64,000 bases of DNA. Origin: Xanthomarina sp. F2636L. Lineage in GTDB: Bacteria > Bacteroidota > Bacteroidia > Flavobacteriales > Flavobacteriaceae. Where the stretch lies: the NCBI RefSeq assembly GCF_026410195.1, contig NZ_JAPMLM010000072.1:51954-115953 (forward strand), written 5' to 3'. A program made the position numbers and the translations under genes. Positions 26,380 through 35,613 of the stretch are shown piece by piece. Each line of letters opens with the position of its first letter. Position 1 is the stretch's first letter. The notes beneath the pieces were generated by a model. That model was not told the DNA's origin, searched no databases, and saw only the letters and a program-made list of their open reading frames with translations.

Positions 26380-27558
26380 TTAATACACAAACTCTCCAAA
26401 CTCACTAGAAATGGTAAGCTTCTTTTTCTCTGAAGCTTCCACACGTCCAATAATTTGAGCATCTACCTTAAAAGATTTTGAAATAGCAATGATATCTTGA
26501 GCTACTTCTGGAGACACATATAATTCCATACGATGTCCACAATTAAACACTTGATACATTTCTTTCCAATTGGTTTTAGATTGCTCTTGAATAAGCTTAA
26601 ACAACGGAGGAACAGGGAACATATTATCTTTTACAATATGTAAGTTATCTATAAAGTGAAGGATTTTAGTTTGCGCTCCTCCACTACAGTGAATCATACC
26701 GTGAATAGAATCGCTATGATATTGGGATAATATTTTTTTAATAATTGGCGCATAGGTTCTCGTTGGAGATAACACCAACTTCCCAGCATCTAAAGGAGAA
26801 TTTTCTACTTTATCTGTTAGTTTTACTTGTCCTGAATAAACCAAATTCTCAGGAACAGAAGCATCGAAACTTTCAGGATATTTTTTAGCTAGATAATTAT
26901 GGAATACATCATGCCTTGCAGAAGTTAATCCGTTACTACCCATACCTCCATTATAGTCTTTTTCGTAAGAAGCTTGTCCAAAAGATTCCAGCCCAACTAT
27001 TACGTCTCCAGGCTGAATATTTGCATTATCTATAACATCACTACGTTTTAACCTAGCAGTAACAGTAGAATCCACAATAATGGTTCGAACTAAATCGCCA
27101 ACATCGGCTGTTTCTCCACCAGTTGAATGAACTGTAACTCCAAAAGATTTTAATTCTGAAATAAGCTCTTCGGTTCCATTAATAATTGCAGAAATAACGT
27201 CTCCAGGTATCAGGTTTTTATTTCTACCAATAGTTGAAGAAAGCATGATGTTATCTGTAGCACCAACACATAGCAAATCGTCTACATTCATGATAAGAGC
27301 ATCCTGAGCAATGCCTTTCCAAACTGATATATCGCCAGTTTCTTTCCAATACATATAGGCTAAAGAACTTTTAGTTCCTGCTCCATCTGCATGCATTACC
27401 AAACAGTAATCTGTATCGTTTGTTAAATAATCTGGTACAATTTTACAAAAGGCATTAGGAAAAAGACCTTTGTCGATGTTTTTTATAGCGTTATGCACAT
27501 CCTCTTTTGAGGCAGAAACACCTCTTTGCGAATATCTTTTACTTATTTCTCCACTCAT
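26380..27558 (-). CDS. purM: Phosphoribosylformylglycinamidine cyclo-ligase (AIR synthase)
   Basis: A 392-residue ATP-dependent cyclo-ligase of purine synthesis. The glycine-rich GTKSSLAYM segment (about 61-69), DALIMNVDDLLCVGA and STGGETADVGDLVR are the substrate and ATP-binding motifs of the PurM/PurL superfamily. It is longer than the E. coli enzyme, as is usual for the Bacteroidota form. The product is made in the cytoplasm. It heads a two-gene operon with DUF3078. Confidence 0.9.
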   Translation of the reverse strand: MSGEISKRYSQRGVSASKEDVHNAIKNIDKGLFPNAFCKIVPDYLTNDTDYCLVMHADGAGTKSSLAYMYWKETGDISVWKGIAQDALIMNVDDLLCVGATDNIMLSSTIGRNKNLIPGDVISAIINGTEELISELKSFGVTVHSTGGETADVGDLVRTIIVDSTVTARLKRSDVIDNANIQPGDVIVGLESFGQASYEKDYNGGMGSNGLTSARHDVFHNYLAKKYPESFDASVPENLVYSGQVKLTDKVENSPLDAGKLVLSPTRTYAPIIKKILSQYHSDSIHGMIHCSGGAQTKILHFIDNLHIVKDNMFPVPPLFKLIQEQSKTNWKEMYQVFNCGHRMELYVSPEVAQDIIAISKSFKVDAQIIGRVEASEKKKLTISSEFGEFVY

Positions 27559-27598
27559 GAAATTGGTTTGAAGTGCAAAAGTAAGAATTGTAATTTAG

Positions 27599-28252
27599 TT
27601 AATCGTTAATAATAGGGTTGGAATTGATAACAGTAGGCACGTTAGCCTTAGTTTTAACTTTTCTTTTAGAACTTCCAAAATAAAAATTCATCCCTAATGC
27701 CATTCTCCAATATACATCGTCTGAATCTCCATAAATTCTCCCGTCTAGCTCGTCGCTATAAACATAGTTATAATCGGAAAATAATTTAAGACCTATTTTA
27801 TCTGTAACAATATACTCTAAGCCCAAACCTCCTTGCATTTTAGCATCTATTTGATCAAAATAATTTGCTGCATTTAAACCTCCTCCAACATAAATGTATG
27901 GAGAGAACCTTTTATTTGGAAAAATGGTCGATTCAACATTCACATCAAAAGACATAAAACCCTCATTCAAAACATCTTGATAAGCTAAGTTGAACTTGTT
28001 GTAACTAAAATTGACATTTAAATAAGGAATGATATATCTTTTATAGCCAACATGGAAATATATTTCGAATTCTGGGTTTGCATAGTCTCCATTTGGAACT
28101 GAAGAACCTACAGCCATATCTATGGCATTATTACCTCTTAGGTGATAAAACTCTTGTTTGAAATTTGATTTTTTTTGTGCCCAAACATTTAAACCACTTA
28201 ATCCAATAAAAACCACAAAAAACCATTGGACAAAAAGCTGTCTCTTCTTCAT
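27599..28252 (-). CDS. Outer-membrane beta-barrel protein
   Basis: A 217-residue exported protein: signal peptide to about residue 26 (SGLNVWAQ), then amphipathic strands such as YIYVGGGLNAANYF and the C-terminal MALGMNFYFGSS, the pattern of small eight-stranded porins. I start at the ATG at 28252 rather than an in-frame TTG at 28261, because the Lys-rich signal peptide begins there. No precise family is recognised. It ends about 40 bases before the start of purM, in the same direction. Confidence 0.75.
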   Translation of the reverse strand: MKKRQLFVQWFFVVFIGLSGLNVWAQKKSNFKQEFYHLRGNNAIDMAVGSSVPNGDYANPEFEIYFHVGYKRYIIPYLNVNFSYNKFNLAYQDVLNEGFMSFDVNVESTIFPNKRFSPYIYVGGGLNAANYFDQIDAKMQGGLGLEYIVTDKIGLKLFSDYNYVYSDELDGRIYGDSDDVYWRMALGMNFYFGSSKRKVKTKANVPTVINSNPIIND

Positions 28253-28365
28253 TTCTAACAATTTATTTTTATTGTTTGATTACAATTTTTGGCTGCAATA
28301 TAGCAAATAATCAATTAGTTAAATATTTAAGCATTTTTCAGTTTCAAAAAGCAAGATTATTATAT

Positions 28366-28419
28366 AAAAAAAACACTAATTTCTTAAAAGATTTTATTCT
28401 TTAAAAAAATTAGTGTTTT
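28366..28419 (-). terminator. Terminator after the 42-residue peptide gene
   Basis: Long A/T-rich hairpin (arms with AAACACTAATTTCTT and near-complement), followed on the minus strand by a T8 run. Confidence 0.65.
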
Positions 28420-28482
28420 CTAAAACCTAATAAATAGGTTTCTCAAATAATTTAATGTTATAAAATTAAAAACAATTTTAAT

Positions 28483-28611
28483 TTAAAATTTCGATTGCTG
28501 ATGAACGATTAAATCTTGCTGCGATTCAACCTTTTTACTCTCACTGTTTCGTTGCGAAAAAATGAAGGTTGCAGCCATAAGCATCAGAACACTTATAATG
28601 AGCCTTTTCAT
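28483..28611 (-). CDS. 42-residue secreted peptide
   Basis: An ATG-started frame with a clear signal peptide, MKRLIISVLMLMAATFIFSQ, cut after Ser19 or so, leaving a mature peptide of about 22 polar residues (RNSESKKVESQQDLIVHQQS). It has its own terminator at 28366 and lies between glnN's terminator and the beta-barrel gene. No family is recognised. The signal-peptide pattern is the main support. Confidence 0.6.
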   Translation of the reverse strand: MKRLIISVLMLMAATFIFSQRNSESKKVESQQDLIVHQQSKF

Positions 28612-28742
28612 GTTAATTTGTATAATTGATTAATAGCACTGCTAAAATACTAAAAAGCAGTCTATTTTATTAACCAAAAACTAACTTTTCGTTGACATAC
28701 AAATTAAATCAGACCAAATACATTTTCTTTATTTAAATCAAA

Positions 28743-28765
28743 AGAGTCCTGACATACAGGACTCT
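28743..28765 (-). terminator. Terminator of glnN
   Basis: Nine-base-pair hairpin AGAGTCCTG/CAGGACTCT with a short loop, then a T-rich stretch on the minus strand. It lies 29 bases past the glnN stop. Confidence 0.8.
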
Positions 28766-28793
28766 ATAATTGCATTAAAATTTTGAATAATTA

Positions 28794-30986
28794 CTATTTA
28801 GTAAATAATAATTCTCTGTATTTTGTTAGTGGCCAAAGTTCATCATCAACCAACAATTCTAGTTTGTCACAATGGTATCTAATTTCGTCAAAAAATGGCT
28901 TTACCTTAAAGCAATATGCGTCTGCTTTGTCTTCAATGATTTCTATGTGATTAGCTTCTTTTCTGGCGTTAATCATTTTAGTTACATTTGAATTAATAGA
29001 TGCTATATGTCCAGAAATTTCTTCAATTAAAGTCATTTGTTCTCCAGCAAGTTTCTTAAACCCATCTCCATAAATTTCTTTTAAACCACTTACGTTCTCA
29101 ATTAAAACATTTTGATATTTAACAGCTATTGGAACTACGTGATTTCTAGCAATATCTCCCAACACACGTCCTTCAATTTGAATATGCATGACATAATCTT
29201 CCATTTCAACCTCGTAACGCGAAATACTTTCAACCCTATTCAAGACTTTTAGATCTTCAAACATCTTTATAGTCTTTTCAGAAATCTTTGCCTTCAAAGC
29301 TTCAGGAGTTGTTTTATAATTACTTAAACCTCTTCGTTTAGCTTCTATTTCCCATTCTTCACCATAGCCATTTCCTTCAAACAAAATATTTTTAGATTTT
29401 TTAATATACTCTCTTAAGACATTAAATATGGCTTCGTCTTTCTTTAAACCTTTACCTTTCTTATCTATTAAGGCATCTACTTCTGCTTTAAACTTTATTA
29501 ACTGATTGGCAACAATGGTGCTTAAAACCGTCATTGGTTTACCACAGTTGGCAGTAGACCCTACAGCTCTAAATTCGAACTTATTGCCGGTAAAAGCAAA
29601 AGATGAAGTCCTATTTCTATCTGTATTATCCAATAAAATTTCAGGAATCTTACCAACCACATTTAATTTAAGATCTGTTTTTTCTTCAGGTGAAAGTTTA
29701 CCATTGGTAACATTTTCCAGTTCGTCAAGCACACGGGTTAGTTGTTCACCAATAAAAACAGATATAATAGCAGGAGGCGCTTCGTTTGCCCCCAGTCTAT
29801 GATCGTTACTAGCAGAAGCAATTGAAGCTCTTACTAACTCTTCGTTTTCGTTTACAGCTTTTATGGTATTTATAAAGAAGGTTAAAAATTGCAGGTTACT
29901 CATTGGAGTTTTTCCAGGCCCTAATAAATTTACACCTGTATTGGTACTTAAACTCCAGTTATTATGTTTTCCAGATCCGTTAACACCTTTAAAAGGTTTC
30001 TCATGAAACAACACCTTAAAATCGTGACGTTCTGCAACTCTGTCCATTAAATCCATAAGCAAAGAGTTGTGATCTACTGCCAAATTAGCTTCATCGTAAA
30101 CAGGTGCTAGCTCAAATTGGTTTGGAGCTACTTCGTTATGACGTGTTTTAACAGGAATACCTAATAACATACATTCGGTTTCCAGATCACGCATAAATTG
30201 CATGGCTCTTTTTGGAATGGTTCCGAAATAGTGGTCATCTAATTGTTGTCCTTTTGCAGAAGAATGCCCTAAAAGGGTTCTACCAGTTAAAAGAATATCT
30301 GGCCTCGAAGCCGCTAAGCCACGGTCGATTAAGAAGTATTCTTGCTCCCACCCCAAAGACGTGTTGACTTTTTTAACATTTTTATCGAAATACTTACATA
30401 CGTCCACAGCAGCGCTATCAATAGCTTGCAAAGCACGCAATAAAGGAGTTTTATAATCTAAAGCTTCTCCTGTATAAGACACAAATACTGTGGGAATACA
30501 TAAAGTGGTACCATATATAAAAGCTGGTGATGTTGGATCCCAAGCCGTATAACCACGAGCTTCGAAAGTGTTTCTAATACCACCATTTGGAAAACTAGAA
30601 GCATCTGGTTCTTGTTGTACTAATTGTCCTCCACCAAATTTTTCAATAGCTCGGCCATTGCCTATTGGTTCAAAAAAAGCATCATGCTTTTCTGCAGTGG
30701 CACCTGTTAAAGGCTGAAACCAATGTGTATAATGAGTAACACCTTTAGAAATAGCCCATTCTTTCATACCTGTTGAAATATGATCCGCAACGACTCTTTC
30801 TATCTTTGTACCATTTAAAACAGCATCCATAACACTTACAAAAGCTTCTTTGGTCAGATACTGACGCATTTTATCTTCGTTAAATACGTTTCTACCAAAA
30901 AGAGCAGATCTACGTTCGTTTTCTTCTATTTTAATAGGTTTTTTATTAAGCGCTTGCTTAATGGCGTAAAATCTTAATGTAGACAT
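28794..30986 (-). CDS. glnN: Type III glutamine synthetase
   Basis: A 730-residue synthetase that joins ammonia to glutamate. The length and the motifs GWEQEYFLIDR, VKTRHNEVAPNQFELAP and FKGVNGSGKHNNWS are those of GSIII, the large dodecameric form common in Bacteroidota and cyanobacteria. It is transcribed alone, with a TAACTTTG box 32 bases upstream and a terminator downstream. Works with the amino-acid dehydrogenase and the glutamate-synthase-like protein in nitrogen metabolism. Confidence 0.96.
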   Translation of the reverse strand: MSTLRFYAIKQALNKKPIKIEENERRSALFGRNVFNEDKMRQYLTKEAFVSVMDAVLNGTKIERVVADHISTGMKEWAISKGVTHYTHWFQPLTGATAEKHDAFFEPIGNGRAIEKFGGGQLVQQEPDASSFPNGGIRNTFEARGYTAWDPTSPAFIYGTTLCIPTVFVSYTGEALDYKTPLLRALQAIDSAAVDVCKYFDKNVKKVNTSLGWEQEYFLIDRGLAASRPDILLTGRTLLGHSSAKGQQLDDHYFGTIPKRAMQFMRDLETECMLLGIPVKTRHNEVAPNQFELAPVYDEANLAVDHNSLLMDLMDRVAERHDFKVLFHEKPFKGVNGSGKHNNWSLSTNTGVNLLGPGKTPMSNLQFLTFFINTIKAVNENEELVRASIASASNDHRLGANEAPPAIISVFIGEQLTRVLDELENVTNGKLSPEEKTDLKLNVVGKIPEILLDNTDRNRTSSFAFTGNKFEFRAVGSTANCGKPMTVLSTIVANQLIKFKAEVDALIDKKGKGLKKDEAIFNVLREYIKKSKNILFEGNGYGEEWEIEAKRRGLSNYKTTPEALKAKISEKTIKMFEDLKVLNRVESISRYEVEMEDYVMHIQIEGRVLGDIARNHVVPIAVKYQNVLIENVSGLKEIYGDGFKKLAGEQMTLIEEISGHIASINSNVTKMINARKEANHIEIIEDKADAYCFKVKPFFDEIRYHCDKLELLVDDELWPLTKYRELLFTK

Positions 30987-31017
30987 AATATGTTTGTTAG
31001 TTTGAAATTTTATGAGA

Positions 31018-31025
31018 CAAAGTTA
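31018..31025 (-). promoter_or_regulatory. -7 box of glnN
   Basis: Minus-strand TAACTTTG, an exact TAnnTTTG match, 31 bases before the ATG. The -33 region lacks a perfect TTG. Confidence 0.5.
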
Positions 31026-31112
31026 TAAAAAAAATGCTTTTACACAGCATACACCCCTAAAAAAATAGGGCTCAACTGTTAAAAATCACAAATAAAACAA
31101 ATTAGACCCTAC

Positions 31113-32063
31113 TTAATCTGCAGAAAAAGCTGAATAAACAAAGAATATGTAAGCGCCAAGAATAATAAATCCTTTCAACCTTCCTATTTCAAACTTTTTA
31201 GGTAAAAGCATAAAAGGGATTAAGATAGCAGAAAAACCAATCATCCAAAAAATATCGTTTGTAAGTAGTTTCGGATTGACTAAATTTATAGGTTGAATCA
31301 TGGCTGTTAAACCAAGAACAGAAGAAATATTAAAAATATTTGAACCTATTAAATTTCCAAGGGAAATAGCTTTTTCTTGTTTTATTGCTGCAATTACTGA
31401 AGCCGCAAGCTCTGGTACGCTAGTTCCAATAGCAACCATAGTTACTGAAATAACACGCTCGCTTACCCCATAAGAAAGCGCCATTTCTTTGGCTCCAAAA
31501 ACCAGCCAAGAACTCCCAAAATAAAGAGCAGCTCCTCCAATGAGCAACCAAACAACAATTTTAAAGTTAGATGTTTGCTGTAAGGCATCATCAACTTCGT
31601 CAATAGCTTCTTCATTTTCGCCTTTAGATTTTTTTATCAATACAACTAAGAAGATGATGAGTGAAACAAAAAGTATTAAGCCTTCTGTAAAATTAAGCAC
31701 CCCTCCACTTCTAAGAAAGAAATACAAAACAATGGACAAGAGCATCATCATTGGCCAATTGAGTTTATAAAAATCGCTACTGATAGCTAAAGGCGCAATA
31801 ATAGCTGTGATTCCTAACACCAAACCAATATTGGCTATATTAGAACCTATCACATTTCCTAAAGCTATATCTGGAGAACCATCTAAAGCTGCCTGCAAAC
31901 TAACCAAAAGTTCTGGAGCAGAGGTTGCAAAAGACACAACCGTCATACCAATTACTAATTTAGATATATTGAATTTAAAGGATAGAGAAACTGAAGATCG
32001 TACTAAAAACTCTCCTCCTACAACCAACAAGATTAAACCAAGAACGATCCAAATTAAGCTCAT
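31113..32063 (-). CDS. Calcium/sodium antiporter, CaCA family
   Basis: A 316-residue membrane protein with about ten hydrophobic segments in two homologous halves. Both alpha-repeats are visible: FATSAPELLVSLQAALDG with GNVIGSNIANIG, and GTSVPELAASVIAAIKQ with GNLIGSNIFNIS. The acidic residues in these repeats bind the cation. It is of the YrbG type and exchanges Na+ for Ca2+ across the inner membrane. Confidence 0.93.
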   Translation of the reverse strand: MSLIWIVLGLILLVVGGEFLVRSSVSLSFKFNISKLVIGMTVVSFATSAPELLVSLQAALDGSPDIALGNVIGSNIANIGLVLGITAIIAPLAISSDFYKLNWPMMMLLSIVLYFFLRSGGVLNFTEGLILFVSLIIFLVVLIKKSKGENEEAIDEVDDALQQTSNFKIVVWLLIGGAALYFGSSWLVFGAKEMALSYGVSERVISVTMVAIGTSVPELAASVIAAIKQEKAISLGNLIGSNIFNISSVLGLTAMIQPINLVNPKLLTNDIFWMIGFSAILIPFMLLPKKFEIGRLKGFIILGAYIFFVYSAFSAD

Positions 32064-32266
32064 AAATTATTTTTTCGCGAAGATAACATTTCCGATGGAA
32101 AGTTTAAAAAAACTATAAGCTTCATTAAATTACTATATTGGGTATTATAAAATTATAACATAGACAGACTTCTCTGCTAATTTAAATAAGATTAAAAATA
32201 AGCAGATTAAGAAATGTATATTTTCTAAATTTTAGAATAGTAAATAAGTACGAAACTTTTAAATAT

Positions 32267-32298
32267 AAAAAATCCCAAACTCTCGTTTGGGATTTTTT
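32267..32298. terminator. Terminator of the secreted nuclease gene
   Basis: Hairpin AATCCCAAAC-TCTC-GTTTGGGATT with A-run on one side and T-run on the other, 19 bases past the nuclease stop. Confidence 0.85.
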
Positions 32299-32316
32299 TA
32301 TAACTTGATAATTCTA

Positions 32317-34266
32317 TTATTTAATCAAAATCTTTTTAACAACGGATTTCCCTTCAGAAGTTAATTTAACTAAATACAAACCACTAGTAAAATTTAAATC
32401 TATATAAGAATTATCTTGAAGTTTTTGAGACATTAACTGTCGTCCTTCAACAGAAAAAATATCTATTTTAGTTTCAGCATTAATGCCATTTACAAACAAT
32501 CTTCCGTTTGTAGGATTTGGAAACAAACTCACTTTTAATTCTTCTTGTTCTTCAATACTTAAGTTCTGTTCCCAAGACTCTCCAACCATATTTCCCCAGA
32601 TATATTCTATTAAATCCGGTTGATCGATAAACGGATTTCTATTAAACTGCCAATTATACACCACATTATTCCTATTCATTTCATAATCGTCTGGAGGATC
32701 GTTTCTATGCCATTCCAACAAGGTCTGTAAATCCCCAAACTCACCAACATTTCCATCAGGATACCCATTAACAATTTCTAGTCCGTTGTATCTTACAGCC
32801 AAATAAAATACGCCACGAGCAACATCTCCTTTAAAGCCTCCAAGTGTTCCAGTTGGCCCATTATATTGTCCGTAAAACTGATTTCCACGACTACTGTTTT
32901 CTGGTCCATCTACAGCTCTTAACGCATGAGCATCTGAATTTCCATGACGTAACGAATCGGCTTTGGTTTCCCAAAACACATCTACACCATCTGCAATTTC
33001 ATCTTCTTCAATACTGTAATATCCAGCACGAGACCTAGGAAAAGTATGCTCTCTATTCCAAGTACCTGTATTTACAGAGGTAGTTTGAAAATCTAATTTG
33101 GCTCTCCCTTGTTCTAAATATACTAACCAAACTTGATTGCTATTTTCAGGATTTTGGTCTGCTTCTTTTAAAACATCTACCATATCCGCATAAGTTTGTG
33201 CTCTTACCACATTTGGATCTGCAATAATATCTTGCAATGCCTGACGTAAACCTACATCTGCCAAACCATCTAAACTGTTATAATAACCAGCAGGTTCTGT
33301 GCTTGATACAAACTCATACGTTGAATTTAATGGTGTTCCGAAAGGTGCTACCGTAAAATCGTTATCAATTACTCGAAGCTTTAAAAAGTTATTGTAAGGC
33401 ACAAATGGCCATTGTAAATCTGTGAATTTAATAATAGGCTCTTCATCTCCTTCATCTAACTCATCATCTATAATCGTTATGGTAGTTATAACGCTATCTT
33501 GTCCTGCAGGAATTGTAAGCGTAGTACTTCCTGTAAAATCGTCTGTGTTGAAACCGTAATTATTCAACGAAATAGAAAAAACTAGATCTTCCGTAACATT
33601 TTGCTGAGCTGTAAAAGTTATATCAAAAACATCGCCTTCATTATATTGAGTTTGTAAGGTGGATATTGAAACGGCATTAAAAATCTCTCCACTACCATCG
33701 TTCAACAACCTAGGAGTTGGAGAACCTACTGTGTAACTTCCATCGTTATTACGTTGTATAGAGTTGGAATTGTTTCCTGGACCTTCGTTTATTTGCTCTG
33801 TAACCCCCAGAAGTGCCATAAGTTCTGTGTCGTCTGCATCATTTGTACCGTAAACCAAAGCATCTATTAAATTGGTTTGTGCGGCTTGAGTTCCTTCGGG
33901 GAAATCTGTGTCATCTCCCAAATAAATAGCCACAGCATCTGCACCATTCTGAATGACATTTGCTGCAATTAATAATTGTGGAAATGGTACAACAGCGTCA
34001 CTCCCAATTAAAAGCAACCCATTATTATCAGTCATATAACCATCTAAATCTATGGTGAAATAACTTGAATCTGCACCAGAACTTGAACCATTAAAGAGCA
34101 CAATTACATAGCCATCTAAAGAAGCATTTGGTACATCAGATTTTAATTCTATAAACTCTTTATCGTCGATTCCTGGAGTGTCGCAATCCAGTTCGTTTAT
34201 TACTATTTGAGAGTAAGAAAGTTGTCCTAAAACTAGGAAAGTTAATAAAGTAATTAATTGTTTCAT
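32317..34266 (-). CDS. Secreted endonuclease I-family protein with T9SS type A sorting signal
   Basis: A 649-residue exported protein. Signal peptide to about residue 19; lamin-tail-like domain (about 20-190, VINELDCDTPGIDDKEFIEL); Calx-beta-like domain (about 200-300, IPAGQDSVITTITIIDDELD); endonuclease I domain (about 320-560) with the catalytic-type motif TWNREHTFPRS and a second His/Asn segment DAHALRAVDGPENSSRGN. The C-terminal sorting domain begins VSLFPNPTNGRLFVNG and ends KKILIK, directing it through the type IX system to the cell surface. It probably degrades extracellular DNA or RNA for nutrients. Confidence 0.88.
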   Translation of the reverse strand: MKQLITLLTFLVLGQLSYSQIVINELDCDTPGIDDKEFIELKSDVPNASLDGYVIVLFNGSSSGADSSYFTIDLDGYMTDNNGLLLIGSDAVVPFPQLLIAANVIQNGADAVAIYLGDDTDFPEGTQAAQTNLIDALVYGTNDADDTELMALLGVTEQINEGPGNNSNSIQRNNDGSYTVGSPTPRLLNDGSGEIFNAVSISTLQTQYNEGDVFDITFTAQQNVTEDLVFSISLNNYGFNTDDFTGSTTLTIPAGQDSVITTITIIDDELDEGDEEPIIKFTDLQWPFVPYNNFLKLRVIDNDFTVAPFGTPLNSTYEFVSSTEPAGYYNSLDGLADVGLRQALQDIIADPNVVRAQTYADMVDVLKEADQNPENSNQVWLVYLEQGRAKLDFQTTSVNTGTWNREHTFPRSRAGYYSIEEDEIADGVDVFWETKADSLRHGNSDAHALRAVDGPENSSRGNQFYGQYNGPTGTLGGFKGDVARGVFYLAVRYNGLEIVNGYPDGNVGEFGDLQTLLEWHRNDPPDDYEMNRNNVVYNWQFNRNPFIDQPDLIEYIWGNMVGESWEQNLSIEEQEELKVSLFPNPTNGRLFVNGINAETKIDIFSVEGRQLMSQKLQDNSYIDLNFTSGLYLVKLTSEGKSVVKKILIK

Positions 34267-34384
34267 GAAAGGAAAATTTTAGCAAATGTAATCAACTCTT
34301 AGCCTTTTATAAATTATATGAATTAGTAATTGATTAATTTTAACATTTTAAGAATAAAAAAAGGTATGTATCTTTACAAAAATT

Positions 34385-34537
34385 ATGAAAAAGAAACTCT
34401 TTAAAATTTTGGCTAGAATAAACAAAGCCATCCTACCAAGTTTTACAAAGCAAAGGTTAGATTTAAGTAAAGCTAGCAAATTTCAAATGGCTATTTTTGG
34501 CTGGAAATTGTATGTCACAAAAAATGCATTAGATTAA
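34385..34537 (+). CDS. 50-residue basic protein, conserved-looking in flavobacteria
   Basis: An ATG-started frame of 50 residues, strongly basic: MKKKLFKILARINKAILPSF at the start, then a polar linker and the amphipathic end FQMAIFGWKLYVTKNALD. I recall very similar short proteins in flavobacteria, some labelled SsrA-binding protein, a label its size and sequence do not support. A near-match promoter box TATCTTTA lies 11 bases before the start. It precedes tRNA-Arg. Confidence 0.7.
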   Translation: MKKKLFKILARINKAILPSFTKQRLDLSKASKFQMAIFGWKLYVTKNALD

Positions 34538-34548
34538 TTCATTTTTTT

Positions 34549-34579
34549 TTGAAGTTTCATTAAAAAAGGAATATATTTG
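34549..34579 (+). promoter_or_regulatory. Promoter of tRNA-Arg
   Basis: TTG (34549-34551), 20 bases, TATATTTG (34572-34579), then 13 bases to the mature tRNA: a complete consensus promoter. Confidence 0.8.
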
Positions 34580-34592
34580 CATCCTCAAAATC

Positions 34593-34666
34593 GGCCTCGT
34601 GGCGCAACTGAATAGCGCACTTGATTACGGCTCAAGAGGTTACAGGTTTGAATCCTGTCGAGGTCA
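34593..34666 (+). tRNA. tRNA-Arg (anticodon ACG)
   Basis: A 74-base cloverleaf: acceptor GGCCTCG with CGAGGTC (one G-U), anticodon stem CTTGA/TCAAG around TTACGGC (anticodon ACG, first base probably made into inosine), T-arm with TTTGAAT. CCA is not encoded. Confidence 0.95.
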
Positions 34667-34676
34667 CAATTACTTA

Positions 34677-34711
34677 GAAACCACATTCTTTTATAGAATG
34701 TGGTTTCCTTT
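34677..34711 (+). terminator. Terminator of tRNA-Arg
   Basis: Perfect 13-bp stem GAAACCACATTCT / AGAATGTGGTTTC followed by CTTTT, ten bases after the tRNA. Confidence 0.85.
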
Positions 34712-34816
34712 TATTATATACTTTGTAAAACTCACAAAAATTATTTTTTTTCCATATAAAACAAACTTTAACAACACTTTAGTTTTAATAAATTTAAAAG
34801 AAGCATAACTAAATGT

Positions 34817-34824
34817 AAATTTGT
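34817..34824 (+). promoter_or_regulatory. -7 box of the DUF488 gene
   Basis: TAAATTTG matches the pattern, ten bases before the ATG, so the leader would be very short. No TTG at the ideal distance. Confidence 0.4.
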
Positions 34825-34834
34825 TAAAAAGGAC

Positions 34835-35356
34835 ATGGAACGAGAAAAGACTCTTTGGACTATTGGACATTCTACGCGAGCAGAAGTAGAGTTTCTCAAT
34901 CTACTTCATTCTTTTCAAATTAAGCAATTAATTGATGTAAGACGATTTCCTAGCTCCAGAAAATTCCCTCATTTTAATAAAGAGAATCTAGAAGTGGTGA
35001 TACCAAAAAATGGAGTTACATATATTCATCTTGAAAGCTTGGGTGGACGGAGAAAAGCGAACCCCGATTCAAAGAATACTGTTTGGAATCATCCATCGTT
35101 TAGAGGTTACGCCGATTATATGGAAACTGAGAATTTTAGAAAAGCCTTTGATAACTTGCAAAAACTAGCGCTCAAAAAATCATCGGCCATTATGTGCTCA
35201 GAAGCTGTGTGGTGGCGCTGTCACCGTTCTATGATTGCAGACAAGTTAAAAGTAGCGGATTGGCAGGTATTACATATTCTAGGGGAAAATCAACTTCAAG
35301 AACATCCGTATACCAAACCGGCAAAAATAGTAAGCGGGCAATTAAACTATCACTAA
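34835..35356 (+). CDS. DUF488 domain protein
   Basis: A 173-residue cytoplasmic protein of DUF488: TIGHSTRAEVEFLNLL (8-23), LIDVRRFPSSRKFPHFN, LGGRR, and the Cys-containing MCSEAVWWRCHRSMIAD near 122-138. The conserved Arg/Cys/His set is intact, which suggests an enzyme, but the reaction is not known. Length is normal. It is followed by a decayed gene. Confidence 0.88.
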   Translation: MEREKTLWTIGHSTRAEVEFLNLLHSFQIKQLIDVRRFPSSRKFPHFNKENLEVVIPKNGVTYIHLESLGGRRKANPDSKNTVWNHPSFRGYADYMETENFRKAFDNLQKLALKKSSAIMCSEAVWWRCHRSMIADKLKVADWQVLHILGENQLQEHPYTKPAKIVSGQLNYH

Positions 35357-35396
35357 ACAAACAGTAACCATTTATCAAAATTTAAAAAGCCTTCTT

Positions 35397-35580
35397 ATGA
35401 AAAAAAAACAAATATTTTACTTAACGGAGCTTCAGGAACCGTTGGTTTTGAATCCTTAAAACAGCTAATAAGGTTTCGCTCCTAAAATAATTGGAGCTTC
35501 TGTTTTTAAAAAACCCATTAAATGGCATTTATTATAACAATCTGAGCCCTACGAGGCTTTTAAACTGAAAGACTAAAAAC
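35397..35580 (+). pseudogene. Remnant of a Rossmann-fold NAD(P)-dependent gene
   Basis: From the ATG at 35397 an A9 run precedes a frame that is soon closed. In the next frame the sequence reads ILLNGASGTVGFESLKQLI, a typical nucleotide-binding start of an epimerase/SDR-type protein. After a stop, another frame reads APKIIGASVFKKPIKW. Adding one A to the run would join the ATG to the first part. The later stops and the short length show that the gene is dead. Confidence 0.55.
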
Positions 35581-35613
35581 AGATGCAACATTATTTCAAT
35601 TAAAACAAAACTC

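Noticed and set aside
34599..34808. Frame across tRNA-Arg and its terminator
   Set aside because: It starts inside the tRNA; composition and content are explained by tRNA plus hairpin.
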